A DNA stretch of 64,000 nt from Shewanella seohaensis (GTDB lineage: Bacteria > Pseudomonadota > Gammaproteobacteria > Enterobacterales > Shewanellaceae): NCBI RefSeq assembly GCF_025449215.1, contig NZ_CP104900.1, positions 2,480,001 through 2,544,000 on the forward strand, written 5' to 3'. Each line of letters starts with the position of its first letter. Positions within the stretch are counted from its first letter, which is position 1. The notes below the pieces were generated by a model. The model was not told the DNA's origin. It ran no database searches and saw nothing but the letters and a program-made list of their open reading frames with translations. The position numbers and the translations under genes are program-made. Positions 1 to 10,372 of the stretch are shown piece by piece.

Positions 1-421
1 TGCCGAACCTACACTGAAGAAAGCCTCTGTCCGATTTGTGCTAGCCATAAACGCGGCTCCTCGTCGACGATTTGCGTGGTCGAAACGCCGGCCGATGTGT
101 TAGCCATTGAAGCGGGTGGACATTTTACTGGTCGCTACTTTGTATTGCTGGGCCATTTATCACCACTCGATGGGGTGGGGCCTGAGGAGTTAGGTTTGGC
201 GCTATTAGAGCGTCACTTAGCCTCGGGCGATGTTGCTGAGCTTATCCTCGCGACCAATCCAACGGTTGAAGGTGAGGCCACCGCCCACTTTATTGCCGAT
301 ATGGCACGGCGCCATAAGGTGGTGATCAGCCGTATCGCCCACGGTGTTCCCGTGGGGGGAGCTGGAATATGTCGACAGCACCACCTTAGCGCTGTCCTTC
401 AATGGGCGTATCCCGCTGTAG
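1..421 (+). pseudogene. recR: RecR recombination mediator, 3' part, frame disrupted
   Basis: The window opens inside recR, which in the RecFOR pathway loads RecA onto gapped single-stranded DNA. The CPIC residues of the zinc finger are at the very start, followed by the Toprim region ([12 protein letters not shown]) and the C-terminal HGVPVGG motif. After HGVPVGG the reading frame is lost in a run of six G (354-359). In the next frame it resumes with ELEYVD and ends FNGRIPL with TAG at 419-421, exactly what RecR should have. Eight G, or five, would restore one frame. The normal tail downstream points to a homopolymer error rather than a dead gene. The 5' end lies outside the window; recR directly before htpG is a usual gammaproteobacterial order. 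Confidence 0.9.
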
Positions 422-440
422 CGTGTGATGGCCTAAAGAG

Positions 441-475
441 AAAACCCGCCAGTCCTGTGCCGCGGGTTTTTATTT
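441..475 (+). terminator. Rho-independent terminator after recR
   Basis: AAAACCCGC and GCGGGTTTT form a stem followed by a T-rich tract, 20 bp after the recR stop. It separates recR from the heat-shock unit of htpG. Confidence 0.85.
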
Positions 476-649
476 TATGGGCGCAGGATGATGTGAATAA
501 AGAGTATTGAGCAGATGCTCTTAGTGTTGTTGTTCGCCGCGTTAGCCTCACTTGTTTAAGACTAACTGCCAAATATCTAGGCCATTGGCCGTGTTTTCGC
601 CTCAGATTGCCTTATTTTTCGCCATTTGATCTGTGATTTTATCTCCCCC

Positions 650-677
650 CTTGAAAAGTGGATTTACAGCCCCATTT
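650..677 (+). promoter_or_regulatory. Sigma-32 (RpoH) heat-shock promoter of htpG
   Basis: CTTGAAA at 650-656 and CCCCATTT at 670-677 are separated by 13 bp. The sigma-32 consensus is CTTGAAA, 11-15 bp, CCCCATNT, so both boxes match at essentially every position. It lies 57 bp upstream of the htpG start, and HtpG is a classic RpoH-regulon chaperone. Confidence 0.9.
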
Positions 678-733
678 TATTAATCACTAAGCGTTTGCTT
701 TAACCAAATTGCGTAACAAATAAGGAAAATTTC

Positions 734-2647
734 ATGTCACAACAAGAAACTCATGGTTTTCAAACTGAAGTCAAACAGCTGTTGCATTTGATGATCCATT
801 CTTTGTATTCCAACAAAGAAATTTTCTTGCGTGAACTGGTCTCCAACGCTGCGGATGCGGCCGATAAGCTGCGTTACCTTGCGTTGACCAACGACGCGCT
901 ATACGAAGGTGACGGTGAGCTACGTGTGCGTATCAGCGCAGACAAAGAAAAAGGCACTGTGACCATCGAAGACAACGGCGTAGGTATGACCCGCGATGGC
1001 GTGATTGAGCATTTAGGCACGATCGCCAAATCGGGCACCGCTGAATTCTTCAAAAACCTCTCAGGCGAAGCCTCAAAGGACTCGCAGCTGATCGGTCAAT
1101 TCGGTGTGGGCTTCTATTCCGCCTTTATCGTGGCGAAAAAAGTCACAGTACGCACCCGTGCAGCAGGCCATAAGGCCAATGAAGCCGTATTGTGGGAATC
1201 GGAAGGTGAGGGCAGTTTCACCGTCGATACCATCACTAAGGCGAGCCGTGGTACTGAGATTACCCTGCACCTGCGTGATGAAGAGAAAGAGTTTGCCGAT
1301 GAGTGGCGCCTGCGCTCCATCATCACTAAATACTCAGATCATATCTCCGTACCCGTTGAAATGTGGCAGGAAGGCACCCCTGAGCGCGATGGCCCAGACG
1401 GTGAAAAAATCCCCGCTACCGAAGGTTACTGGAAGGTCATGAACAAGGCGACTGCGCTGTGGATGCGCAATAAGTCTGAGATCAGTGACGAAGAGTACCA
1501 AGAATTTTATAAGCACATTTCCCACGACTACACAGACGCACTGCTGTGGAGCCATAACCGCGTAGAAGGTAAACAGGAATACACTAACCTGTTGTATATC
1601 CCTTCAAAAGCGCCATGGGATCTGTGGAACCGCGACCGTAAGCATGGCCTGAAACTCTTTGTTCAGCGCGTGTTTATCATGGATGATGCTGAGCAGTTTA
1701 TGCCATCTTACCTGCGCTTTGTGCAGGGTTTGATTGACTCAAACGATCTGCCGCTAAACGTGTCTCGCGAGATTTTGCAGGACAACCACATCACCAAGGC
1801 GATGCGCACCGGTATCACTAAGCGCGTGCTGGGTATGTTGGAAAAACTGGCAAAAGACGATGCGGAAAAATACCAACAATTCTGGGCCGAATTTGGTCAA
1901 GTGTTGAAGGAAGGTCCAGCGGAAGACTTTGCAAACCGCGAGCGTATTGCAGGCTTACTGCGTTTTGCCTCGACCCATACTGGCAGCGCGGCCCCAACTG
2001 TGTCACTCGATGATTACATTAGCCGCATGAAGGAAGGCCAAACCAAGATTTACTATATCGTTGCCGACAGCCACGAAGCGGCCGCCAACAGCCCACATTT
2101 AGAGTTGTTACGTAAGAAAGGCATCGAAGTGTTGCTGATGTCAGAACGTATCGACGAGTGGTTAATCAATCACTTAACCGAATACAAAGAGAAGCAACTG
2201 CACTCAGTGACTCGTGGCGAGCTGGAATTAGGTGAGCTGGAAGATGCGGCCGAGAAGGAAGCGCAGGAGAAACTCGCCGAAGAGTCTGCGCCTTTGGTTG
2301 AACGCATTAAAGCGGCATTAGGCGCTAGCGTGGCCGATGTGAAAGTCACTTCACGCTTAACCGATACCCCAGCCTGTGTGGTGACGGGTGAAGGTGAGAT
2401 GTCGAGCCAGATGATCAAACTGATGCAAGCAGCGGGTCAGCCAGTGCCAGAGGTCAAGCCAACGTTTGAGGTAAACCCTGCGCACCCATTAGTGTCGCGC
2501 TTAAACGATCTTCAAGATGAAGCCGCCTTCGCCGATTGGTCGAATCTGTTATTGCAACAGGCGCAATTGTCGGAGAAGGGCAGCCTAGCGGATCCATCGG
2601 CCTTTATTAAGCTGATGAACCAAATGCTATTGGCGAACCTGAAGTAA
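734..2647 (+). CDS. htpG: Molecular chaperone HtpG (Hsp90)
   Basis: Bacterial Hsp90, a cytosolic ATP-dependent dimeric chaperone for late folding of client proteins. At 637 residues it has the usual length. The N-terminal GHKL ATPase region shows [14 protein letters not shown] (ATP/Mg site), DNGVGM and [11 protein letters not shown]; the middle domain (about 230-500) has the conserved NVSREILQ catalytic-loop segment; the C-terminal dimerisation domain follows. The start has an AGGAAAAT Shine-Dalgarno 6-8 bp upstream and matches family starts ([12 protein letters not shown]). It is driven by the sigma-32 promoter at 650-677 and appears monocistronic, with a hairpin just after the stop. Confidence 0.98.
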   Translation: MSQQETHGFQTEVKQLLHLMIHSLYSNKEIFLRELVSNAADAADKLRYLALTNDALYEGDGELRVRISADKEKGTVTIEDNGVGMTRDGVIEHLGTIAKSGTAEFFKNLSGEASKDSQLIGQFGVGFYSAFIVAKKVTVRTRAAGHKANEAVLWESEGEGSFTVDTITKASRGTEITLHLRDEEKEFADEWRLRSIITKYSDHISVPVEMWQEGTPERDGPDGEKIPATEGYWKVMNKATALWMRNKSEISDEEYQEFYKHISHDYTDALLWSHNRVEGKQEYTNLLYIPSKAPWDLWNRDRKHGLKLFVQRVFIMDDAEQFMPSYLRFVQGLIDSNDLPLNVSREILQDNHITKAMRTGITKRVLGMLEKLAKDDAEKYQQFWAEFGQVLKEGPAEDFANRERIAGLLRFASTHTGSAAPTVSLDDYISRMKEGQTKIYYIVADSHEAAANSPHLELLRKKGIEVLLMSERIDEWLINHLTEYKEKQLHSVTRGELELGELEDAAEKEAQEKLAEESAPLVERIKAALGASVADVKVTSRLTDTPACVVTGEGEMSSQMIKLMQAAGQPVPEVKPTFEVNPAHPLVSRLNDLQDEAAFADWSNLLLQQAQLSEKGSLADPSAFIKLMNQMLLANLK

Positions 2648-2654
2648 GACATTC

Positions 2655-2684
2655 GGGGCACTTGAGTCGAGACACAAGTGCCCT
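2655..2684 (+). terminator. Hairpin after htpG, possible terminator
   Basis: GGGGCACTTG and CAAGTGCCCT form a 10-bp stem with a 10-nt loop directly after htpG. The following T tract is weak (GTTTT about 7 nt later), so it may be a terminator or a stabilising 3' hairpin. Confidence 0.5.
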
Positions 2685-2764
2685 GATTCCGTTTTAGGCA
2701 CCGCGAGTCGCATTATCCTAGGGCATTTCCCCGTAGAGGTGCCAGATTGGGAGTAAGGAAAACC

Positions 2765-3628
2765 ATGGACAATATCCTCGATCTAACGAAAGACAATATT
2801 CAGCAAGTGGTTGATGCTTCGATGCAGCAACTGGTGGTGATGGTGTTTTGGGCCCAGCCACAGCCGCAGAGTGTTGCCATGGTGCAAACACTCGAGCAAC
2901 TGGCCGCGCAACATGCTGGTCGTTTTGTGCTGACGAAAGTGAACTGCGAAACCGAGCTGGAAATCGCTAACTATTTCCGTATTCAAGCACTGCCGACCAC
3001 CTTAGTGCTCGATAAGGGCCAGCCAATTGATGGCTTTGCGGGCATGCAAGAGGCGGCGCAGGTGAGCGCTATGCTGGAGAAACACTTGCCACCCTTATGG
3101 CAATTACAGCTCGAGCAAGCCAAAGCCCTGTTAGCCTTAAGCCAAGTGTCGGCGGAGGATTTATCCACGGCGGTCGTGTTACTGAAAGACGCCTACAGCG
3201 CCTCCAATCAGGCGGCCGAGGTGAGTTTAGTGCTTGCCGATGTGTACTTGATGCAGGGTGAACTCGCCCAAGCGCAGCTGCTACTCGAGCAGATTGGCCT
3301 TGCCGATCAAGATGGTTATTACCAGAGCTTAAAGGCGAAATTAACCCTTGCCTTGGATGCGGCGGACACGCCAGAAATTCGTGATTTGCAGCAGAAGTTC
3401 GAGCATAATCCGCAGGATTTAGTGCTATTACTCGAACTTTGTAAGGCCTTGCATTCGGCCCACCGAGACGAAGAAGCGCTTGCACATTTATACAGTGTGT
3501 TATCTAAGGATTTAACTGCTGAAAATGGCAAAGTAAAACAAGGCTTTATGGAGATTTTAACGGCGCTTGGGCAAGGCAATAGTCTGGCGAATCAGTACCG
3601 CCGTAAGCTCTATACCTTGCTCTATTAA
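2765..3628 (+). CDS. cnoX: Co-chaperone CnoX-like thioredoxin/TPR protein (YbbN)
   Basis: Member of the CnoX/YbbN family, holdases of the cytosol that protect proteins under oxidative stress and pass them to DnaK or GroEL. Residues 1-110 are a thioredoxin fold (VVMVFW, then ALPTTLVLDKGQPIDGFAG with the cis-Pro loop); the rest is TPR-like helices ending YRRKLYTLLY, as in E. coli YbbN. I chose ATG 2765 (MDNILDL) because AAGGA sits just before it; an in-frame upstream start at 2747 adds six residues. The redox motif is missing: where E. coli has W-x(3)-SQHC this protein has WAQPQPQS, so neither CXXC-position cysteine is present. The downstream cysteine in KVNCE is kept. Confidence 0.9.
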   Translation: MDNILDLTKDNIQQVVDASMQQLVVMVFWAQPQPQSVAMVQTLEQLAAQHAGRFVLTKVNCETELEIANYFRIQALPTTLVLDKGQPIDGFAGMQEAAQVSAMLEKHLPPLWQLQLEQAKALLALSQVSAEDLSTAVVLLKDAYSASNQAAEVSLVLADVYLMQGELAQAQLLLEQIGLADQDGYYQSLKAKLTLALDAADTPEIRDLQQKFEHNPQDLVLLLELCKALHSAHRDEEALAHLYSVLSKDLTAENGKVKQGFMEILTALGQGNSLANQYRRKLYTLLY

Positions 3629-4414
<786 letters not shown>

Positions 4415-4453
4415 GCATCATTGCTAAATTCGAGAACAAGTTCTCATATTAGG

Positions 4454-4482
4454 AAAAAGCCTGCTATTGCAGGCTTTTTTTA
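4454..4482 (+). terminator. Rho-independent terminator after adk
   Basis: AAAAAGCCTGC, loop TATT, GCAGGCTTTTTTT: a strong symmetrical hairpin with a T tail. It also overlaps the first codons of the longest hemH reading frame, which argues for the later hemH start. Confidence 0.9.
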
Positions 4483-4535
4483 TTGGCAATCGAATGTTAG
4501 CCTGCCGTGGTATTTGGCTGATAAAAGGTACCACA

Positions 4536-5540
4536 TTGACTTCTCCCTCTCCTGCGTTTGGCGTGTTATTGGTCAATCTCGGCACGCCCGATGAACCCAC
4601 TCCCAAAGCGGTTAAGCGATTCCTCAAACAGTTTTTAAGTGATCCTCGGGTCGTCGATTTGTCCCCTTGGCTGTGGCAGCCGATTTTGCAGGGGATAATC
4701 CTTAACACCCGCCCCGCCAAGGTGGCCAAGCTTTATCAGAGCGTGTGGACGGAGCAGGGCTCGCCGCTGATGGTGATAAGCGAGCAGCAGGCGCAAAAGT
4801 TAGCTACGGATCTGAGCGCGACCTTTAATCAAACCATTCCGGTGGAACTGGGCATGAGCTATGGCAATCCTTCGATTGAGAGCGGCTTTGCCAAACTCAA
4901 GGCCCAAGGCGCCGAACGTATCGTGGTACTGCCGCTGTATCCGCAATATTCCTGCTCAACCGTCGCCAGTGTGTTCGATGCGGTGGCGCAGTATTTTACC
5001 CAAGTGCGTGACATTCCTGAGCTGCGTTTTAGCAAGCAGTATTTTGACCATGAAGCCTATATCGCGGCTTTAGCGCATTCGGTGAAACGCCATTGGAAAA
5101 CCCATGGGCAGGCCGATAAGTTGATTTTATCCTTCCACGGTATTCCGCTGCGTTATGCCACCGAAGGCGATCCCTATCCTGAGCAGTGCCGCGCGACGGC
5201 TAAGTTATTGGCGCAGGCGCTGGAGTTAACCGAAGGACAATGGCAGGTGTGTTTCCAATCCCGCTTCGGTAAAGAAGAGTGGTTAACGCCTTATGCCGAT
5301 GAGCTGCTGGCCGATTTACCCCGCCAAGGCGTGAAAAGTGTCGATGTCATTTGCCCAGCCTTTGCCACCGATTGCCTTGAAACCTTAGAAGAAATTTCCA
5401 TTGGCGGTAAAGAGACTTTCCTGCATGCGGGTGGCGAGGCCTATCACTTTATTCCCTGTTTGAATGATGATGAGCTCCATATCGAGCTGCTCAGGCAACT
5501 GGTGCAAGAACAAGCCCAACCTTGGATACGCGCAGAGTGA
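4536..5540 (+). CDS. hemH: Ferrochelatase (protoporphyrin/coproporphyrin type)
   Basis: Inserts ferrous iron into the porphyrin ring at the end of haem synthesis. Conserved elements: LLVNLGTPDEP near the N-terminus, LPLYPQYSCSTVAS, the catalytic-His motif SFHGIP, and CPAFATDCLETLEEI with the second metal-site acid. The frame is open from 4467, but that ATG lies in the adk terminator. TTG 4536 has AAAAGG 8 bp upstream and gives 334 residues (LTSPSPAFGVLLVNLG), a usual length; ATG 4494 is an alternative. Shewanellas carry many c-type cytochromes, so haem supply matters; ccpA in this window is one client. Function certain, start inferred. Confidence 0.95.
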   Translation: MTSPSPAFGVLLVNLGTPDEPTPKAVKRFLKQFLSDPRVVDLSPWLWQPILQGIILNTRPAKVAKLYQSVWTEQGSPLMVISEQQAQKLATDLSATFNQTIPVELGMSYGNPSIESGFAKLKAQGAERIVVLPLYPQYSCSTVASVFDAVAQYFTQVRDIPELRFSKQYFDHEAYIAALAHSVKRHWKTHGQADKLILSFHGIPLRYATEGDPYPEQCRATAKLLAQALELTEGQWQVCFQSRFGKEEWLTPYADELLADLPRQGVKSVDVICPAFATDCLETLEEISIGGKETFLHAGGEAYHFIPCLNDDELHIELLRQLVQEQAQPWIRAE

Positions 5541-5730
5541 CGGTAAATTTCTCCCGTTGAAACCGAAAGACGGCCTAGTTTCATGCTGATTTTATGGTAG
5601 AATCTGCGCCCTTTGTGGCTCGGGAGTGGATTTTTTATCTCTCTAGCCTAGACTCATTATTTTTAGGACACGATGAGCGTAGGCTCATTGTAATGCCCAT
5701 TAGCATGGATGCCAGGAAAAGAGAGCCACT

Positions 5731-7035
5731 ATGAAGTTTCCCGGTCAGCGCAAATCGAAACATTATTTTCCGGTCAAAACCCGTGACCCATTGCTTGAGC
5801 AATTAACGCAGCAACCTCAACCCTTTGCAACTTATGTCAGCGGTATCGATCAAACCCTAGTGGATATCGAAGCCAAGGTAGAGGATGAGTTGCTCGGCCG
5901 TTATGGTTTACCTAAGGGCAATTCGACGCTTATCAATGACGAGCAAGCGCATGCCCTGTATACCGAGCTGAAACAAAACGGTTTGATCAGCGATGAGTTT
6001 GCGGGCGGCACTATTGGTAACACAGTGCACAATTATTCTATTTTGGCCGATGACCGCTCAGTGTTGTTTGGGGTGATGAGCCAAAATATCGAAGTCGGCA
6101 GTTACGCCTACCGTTATCTTTGCAACACTTCCTCTAAGGTTGACCTTAACTTCCTGCAACCCGTCGATGGTCCTATCGGCCGTTGTTTCACCCTGATTTC
6201 GGATTGCGGTGAGCGTACCTTTGCGATCAGTAAAGGCGCGATGGACAAGTTAACCCCAGAATACATTGATAAAGACGTAGTGCAGGGCAGCTCTGCCTTG
6301 GTATTAACCGCCTATTTAATGCGTGCCAGCGGCGGCGACAGGATCACCGATGCGGCCATGTGCGCGATTGAATATGCCAAAGCGGCCGAAGTCCCCGTGG
6401 TATTGACCTTAGGCACACGCTTCTTAATCGAAGAAGATCCGGTCTGGTGGCAAAACTTTATCCAAGAGCATGTGACCATTTTGGCGATGAACGAAGATGA
6501 AGGTGAGGCCTTAACCGGATTTCGCGATCCGCTGCTGGCCAGCGAAAAAGCCCTCGAGTGGTGTGATATGGTGTTAACCACCGCAGGTCCCATCGGGCTT
6601 TACACCGCGGGTTATACCGATGATGCTGAAAAGCGTGAAACCACCCATACGCTGTTGCCCGGTGCAATCCCCGAATTTAACCGTTATGAGTTCTCGCGTC
6701 CTAAGCTGAAGCGTGACTGCGAAAACCCGATTAAAGTGTTTGCGCATATTTCGCCTTACATGGGCGGCCCAGAGAAAATCGGTAACACCAACGGTGCAGG
6801 TGATGGCGCGTTGTCGGCATTGTTGCACGACTTGGCGGCCAATACCTTCCACAAGACCAATGTGCCTGGCTCAAGCAAGCACAAGCGTGATGGTCTGTGT
6901 TATTCGTCATTCTCCCAAATTTGTAAGTATGCTAACCGCGTGGCTTACGAGGTGTTGGCGCAGCACAGTCCGCGTCTCTCCCGCGGTTTGCCTGAGCGTG
7001 AAGACAGCTTAGAAGAATCCTACTGGGAAAGATAA
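5731..7035 (+). CDS. gsk: Inosine/guanosine kinase
   Basis: PfkB-family (ribokinase-like) kinase that phosphorylates inosine and guanosine in purine salvage. Its 434 residues equal the length of E. coli Gsk and it is collinear with it from MKFPGQRKSKHYFP to REDSLEESYW. GGTIGNT is near residue 91 and the C-terminal PfkB signature NTNGAGDGA contains the catalytic Asp. A possible -10 (TAGAAT, 5598-5603) precedes the gene, and a strong terminator follows at 7057. Probably monocistronic. Confidence 0.97.
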   Translation: MKFPGQRKSKHYFPVKTRDPLLEQLTQQPQPFATYVSGIDQTLVDIEAKVEDELLGRYGLPKGNSTLINDEQAHALYTELKQNGLISDEFAGGTIGNTVHNYSILADDRSVLFGVMSQNIEVGSYAYRYLCNTSSKVDLNFLQPVDGPIGRCFTLISDCGERTFAISKGAMDKLTPEYIDKDVVQGSSALVLTAYLMRASGGDRITDAAMCAIEYAKAAEVPVVLTLGTRFLIEEDPVWWQNFIQEHVTILAMNEDEGEALTGFRDPLLASEKALEWCDMVLTTAGPIGLYTAGYTDDAEKRETTHTLLPGAIPEFNRYEFSRPKLKRDCENPIKVFAHISPYMGGPEKIGNTNGAGDGALSALLHDLAANTFHKTNVPGSSKHKRDGLCYSSFSQICKYANRVAYEVLAQHSPRLSRGLPEREDSLEESYWER

Positions 7036-7056
7036 GCCTACATAGGTTTAAGTATA

Positions 7057-7097
7057 TAAGGGCAATAGCGGCAAACCGTTATTGCCCTTATTGTTTT
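7057..7097 (+). terminator. Rho-independent terminator after gsk
   Basis: AAGGGCAATAGCGG, loop CAAA, CCGTTATTGCCCTT: a 14-bp stem with at most one mismatch, followed by ATTGTTTTT. It isolates gsk from nadE. Confidence 0.9.
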
Positions 7098-7244
7098 TGG
7101 AACAGACGAAAACTTGAGCCAATGACGTTTTCTCAACAATTAACCCTGTGGATGTTAATTTTTGCTACAGGCAGACCCGAATAAATGATAACGTTAGCCG
7201 AATCACTGCTCCCAATAACAGCGAATATTAAGGTGGAATTTTCG

Positions 7245-8075
7245 GTGAAAGCGCAGATCTTAACAGAAATGAAGGTACTCAAGACAATCGATCCTGAGTT
7301 CGAAGTGCAGCGCCGTGTGGCGTTCATAAAATCTAAACTGCAGGCAGCCCGCAGCAAAGCCTTGGTCCTTGGGATCAGCGGTGGTGTGGATTCGTCCACG
7401 GCAGGACGTTTATGCCAGTTGGCCGTTGATAGCCTCAATAGCGAGCATCCTGACGGCGGCTATCAGTTTATTGCGGTGCGCTTACCCTATCAAATTCAAA
7501 AAGATGAGCACGAAGCTCAGCACGCTTGCCAATTTATTCAGCCGACCAAATTAGTCACCATCAATGTGCATCAAGGGGTTGATGGTGTGCATCAAGCCAC
7601 CTTAACGGCCTTTGTCGAAGCGGGATTGCATTCACCGGATGCGGCGAAAGTCGATTTTATTAAAGGTAACGTGAAAGCGCGGATGCGAATGATTGCCCAG
7701 TATGAGTTAGCCGGTTTAGTGGGCGGCTTAGTAGTCGGGACAGATCATAGCGCCGAGAATATCACGGGTTTTTATACTAAATGGGGTGATGGAGCCTGCG
7801 ATCTCGCGCCTTTATTTGGCCTCAACAAACGCCAAGTGCGTCAGGTAGCGGCGTATTTGGGCGCACCAGAGTCCTTAGTCTATAAAGCACCAACCGCGGA
7901 TTTGGAAGACAATCAACCGCTACTCGAAGATGAAGTGGCGCTCGGACTGACCTATGAGCAAATCGATGATTTCCTCGAAGGGAAAGCCGTCGATAAGGCC
8001 GTGGAAGAAAAGCTTATCAATATCTACCAGGCCACGCAGCATAAGCGTCAACCTATCCCCACTATTTACGATTAA
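7245..8075 (+). CDS. nadE: Ammonia-dependent NAD+ synthetase
   Basis: Last step of NAD synthesis: amidation of deamido-NAD with ammonia and ATP. The PP-loop ATP site SGGVDSS is near residue 45; GTDHSAEN and the later KAPTADLE segment are typical. Start: an open frame extends upstream to 7185, but GTG 7245 ([12 protein letters not shown]) has AAGGTGG 8 bp before it and gives 276 residues against 275 in E. coli NadE. There is no glutaminase domain, so the enzyme uses free ammonia. A terminator follows 30 bp after the stop. Confidence 0.96.
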   Translation: MKAQILTEMKVLKTIDPEFEVQRRVAFIKSKLQAARSKALVLGISGGVDSSTAGRLCQLAVDSLNSEHPDGGYQFIAVRLPYQIQKDEHEAQHACQFIQPTKLVTINVHQGVDGVHQATLTAFVEAGLHSPDAAKVDFIKGNVKARMRMIAQYELAGLVGGLVVGTDHSAENITGFYTKWGDGACDLAPLFGLNKRQVRQVAAYLGAPESLVYKAPTADLEDNQPLLEDEVALGLTYEQIDDFLEGKAVDKAVEEKLINIYQATQHKRQPIPTIYD

Positions 8076-8105
8076 TTGAAGACGCTTACGGTCTGAAAAT
8101 TAACG

Positions 8106-8133
8106 AAAAAGCACCCTAATCGGGTGCTTTTTT
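8106..8133 (+). terminator. Rho-independent terminator after nadE
   Basis: AAAAAGCACCC, loop TAAT, then GGGTGC followed by a run of six T. Confidence 0.9.
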
Positions 8134-8208
8134 ATGTGCGAATGCTTAATGCAATCTCGCCAAGTGTCTCGATTCGAACTTATTCACATTGTGCTTAACC
8201 GTATTCCA

Positions 8209-8745
8209 TTAGCGGTGCTTCGCTTGAAGGTGGCGACACGTCAGAGCAATCAAAGCGTTTGAGTATTGGCGATAGTCTAAATAGGGCGTGAGCAGTACAT
8301 AACTTGAGTGCGGGGATTGTGCTTGCAGCATCGCTGTGACGTCTTGCAGTTTAGCTTGCGAGTCTTGCATCAATTGCAGCTCGGTTGTTTGCAGTGCGTG
8401 TGTTTGCAGTGAGTGAGTGGCGATGTTGCTATCGGCTGCAATCCCTAATGTCGTGGCCGCGGCTTGTCCACAGACAATATGAATATTGGCATGTGGTGAG
8501 AGGGCATTGGCACCTATCAGCAACATTTGCTGCTGTTTGAGTAACTGGTTGTCGCGATAATTGCGCCAATCCTCACTGGACGCGCAAATTTTTGCCATAA
8601 TTGTGAATATCTTACGCCAGTGATTACCATTTAAGGTGATGAGTTCTGCTATCGCGTTATCCTGCGACCAATGCCAATCTTCAGGCAGGAGTGGGGGATT
8701 GGGGAGATAAAACGCATAGGTCGCTGCGGCTGGGCCAATGTGCAT
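8209..8745 (-). CDS. Hypothetical protein, 178 aa (possibly DUF6942 family)
   Basis: A soluble protein of 178 residues without signal peptide or membrane helix. Visible features are an N-terminal MHIGPAAATYAFYLPNPP, a central WRKIFTIMAKIC segment and IHIVCGQAAATTLG. The middle (about 115-150) is rich in Gln, Leu and Thr with the near-repeats THSLQTHALQTTELQLMQ. I associate it with a conserved unknown family of Shewanella/Vibrio-type bacteria, from memory only. It stands alone between the nadE terminator and a divergent hydrolase gene. No function can be assigned. Confidence 0.6.
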   Translation of the reverse strand: MHIGPAAATYAFYLPNPPLLPEDWHWSQDNAIAELITLNGNHWRKIFTIMAKICASSEDWRNYRDNQLLKQQQMLLIGANALSPHANIHIVCGQAAATTLGIAADSNIATHSLQTHALQTTELQLMQDSQAKLQDVTAMLQAQSPHSSYVLLTPYLDYRQYSNALIALTCRHLQAKHR

Positions 8746-8844
8746 AAGAGTCGAATATGGGAGTCAAAGTGGGGCGGATCTTACCCTAACTTAGGCGCAC
8801 CGCCGAAACTAAATTGTTGCGAGATCAAATCTTAAACATGAAAG

Positions 8845-8872
8845 TTGAGGTTTTTTTATCTAACCTTATAAT
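8845..8872 (+). promoter_or_regulatory. Candidate sigma-70 promoter for the membrane hydrolase
   Basis: TTGAGG (8845-8850), 16 bp, TATAAT (8867-8872). Transcription would start near 8879, which argues against a TTG at 8877 as the hydrolase start and in favour of the ATG at 8908. Confidence 0.5.
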
Positions 8873-8907
8873 CTAATTGCGCATTTTATGGGATCCAAGG
8901 GACGAGA

Positions 8908-10372
8908 ATGAAAGCCATCATCATAGGCTCAACCAAGCATTTATTTTTCGCGGCATTTTATGCCTGTTTGGGGTTGCCGTCGCCCTGTTGGTGACAGGGA
9001 TACACTTTCTCAATGCTAGGCCCGATCTCTCCCTCTGGCATACCACAGAACTTAAAAACGAGTTTCGCTACAACACCAAATTAGACAAATTCAGTGATTA
9101 CATCGCCTTAGAAGATAAGTTATTTGCCGAAGTGGAAAATAAAGTCCTCAAAAAGTCTCGGCGACGGATGCTTCACCCGTGAATCGTTATGTTAAAAATA
9201 GCCTGTCGGATCCCGCCCGTTGGCCCCATAACTGGAATCGCACCTTCGAGTGGCCTAAAGCCAATGCGCCCTTTGGTGTACTCCTTCTCCATGGTATGTC
9301 GGATTCGCCCTATGCCATGTCAAATGTGGCGGCGCATTTTAAGGGTAAAGCCCATGTGCTTGGATTAAGACTCCCTGGCCATGGCACTATTCCGAGTGGT
9401 TTGACAAGCCTGTACTGGCAGGACTTAGCCGCCGCGATGAATTTGGCGACGGCGCATATGAAACAAGAGCTTAAAGGTAAGCCGCTGTTTGTGATTGGCT
9501 TTTCAACGGGCGCCGCGGTAGCGCTTAACCATGAACTTGAGCTCATCAATCAAGAGAAAGCCCCAGATTATGCGGGGATGATTTTTATGTCGCCCGCCAT
9601 TGGGCTTGCTCCGATTGCGGCGGCTGCCCGTTGGCAAAGCTGGATTGGCCGTTTACTCGACTTAGATAAGTTGCAGTGGAACAGTATTCAAATGGAATAC
9701 GATCCCTTTAAATACACTTCTTTTGCGGTAAACGCGGGTGATGTGGTTTACCAATTAGCGCTGCGTAATCAGAGCCTATTGAGTGGCTTAACGCCTTCGC
9801 AGCGTGGGCAGATCCCTGACATTTTAACCTTTCAATCCGTCGCCGATGCAACTGTTTCAAGTGCCGCCGTGGTGGATTTGCTTTACCAAGTTCTGCCCGA
9901 GAAGGGCCATGAATTAGTACTGTTTGATATGAACCGAACCGTGATAAATAGTAAGTTGATGGTCAATGATCCGCTGCCGAGTTTATTACCGACTTCGCGC
10001 GATAGCATCCATTACCGTGGCACCTTGATTGAAAATCAAGACAGCGAGACGACGCAGGTTCAAGCTCGGGAGTTTGGGGTTATGCCGCAGGATAACAGCG
10101 AGCCAGAGGTGGAGTCGTTATCCTTGCACTGGCCTGCGGGCGTGTATTCCTTGTCCCATGTGGCCTTGCCATTCGATGAGGATGATGGGCTGTATGGCAT
10201 TAAAAATAATGAAAAATTACTCAGGATCCAAATTGGCGCGGCTGCATCCCGTGGCGAGCGTGGGGTGTATAGCGTGCCCGCCTCGGAAATGTTACGCCAA
10301 AAATGGAATCCGTTTTTCCCCTACATGTTAACGCGGATTGACCAGTATCGCGCTACGCACATGCCGAACTAA
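8908..10372 (+). pseudogene. Membrane-anchored alpha/beta hydrolase, frame disrupted
   Basis: Alpha/beta-hydrolase (serine hydrolase) with an N-terminal membrane anchor. The hydrolase part has LLLHGMSDSPY (oxyanion loop), LPGHG and the nucleophile elbow GFSTGAA; a late DDGLYG / SHVALPF region could supply Asp and His. The frame is split: residues before about 9154 are in one frame (ending KVLKKS), the remainder (VSATDASPVNRYVK...) in another, and one extra A in the A5 run 9150-9154 would join them. A second defect is likely at the start: ATG 8908 has a good AAGGGACGAGA upstream, and one extra A in the AAA after it would give MKSHHHRLNQ and lead into the visible helix (ILCLFGVAVALLVTGIHFL). 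Both point to under-counted homopolymers. Substrate unknown. Confidence 0.75.
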
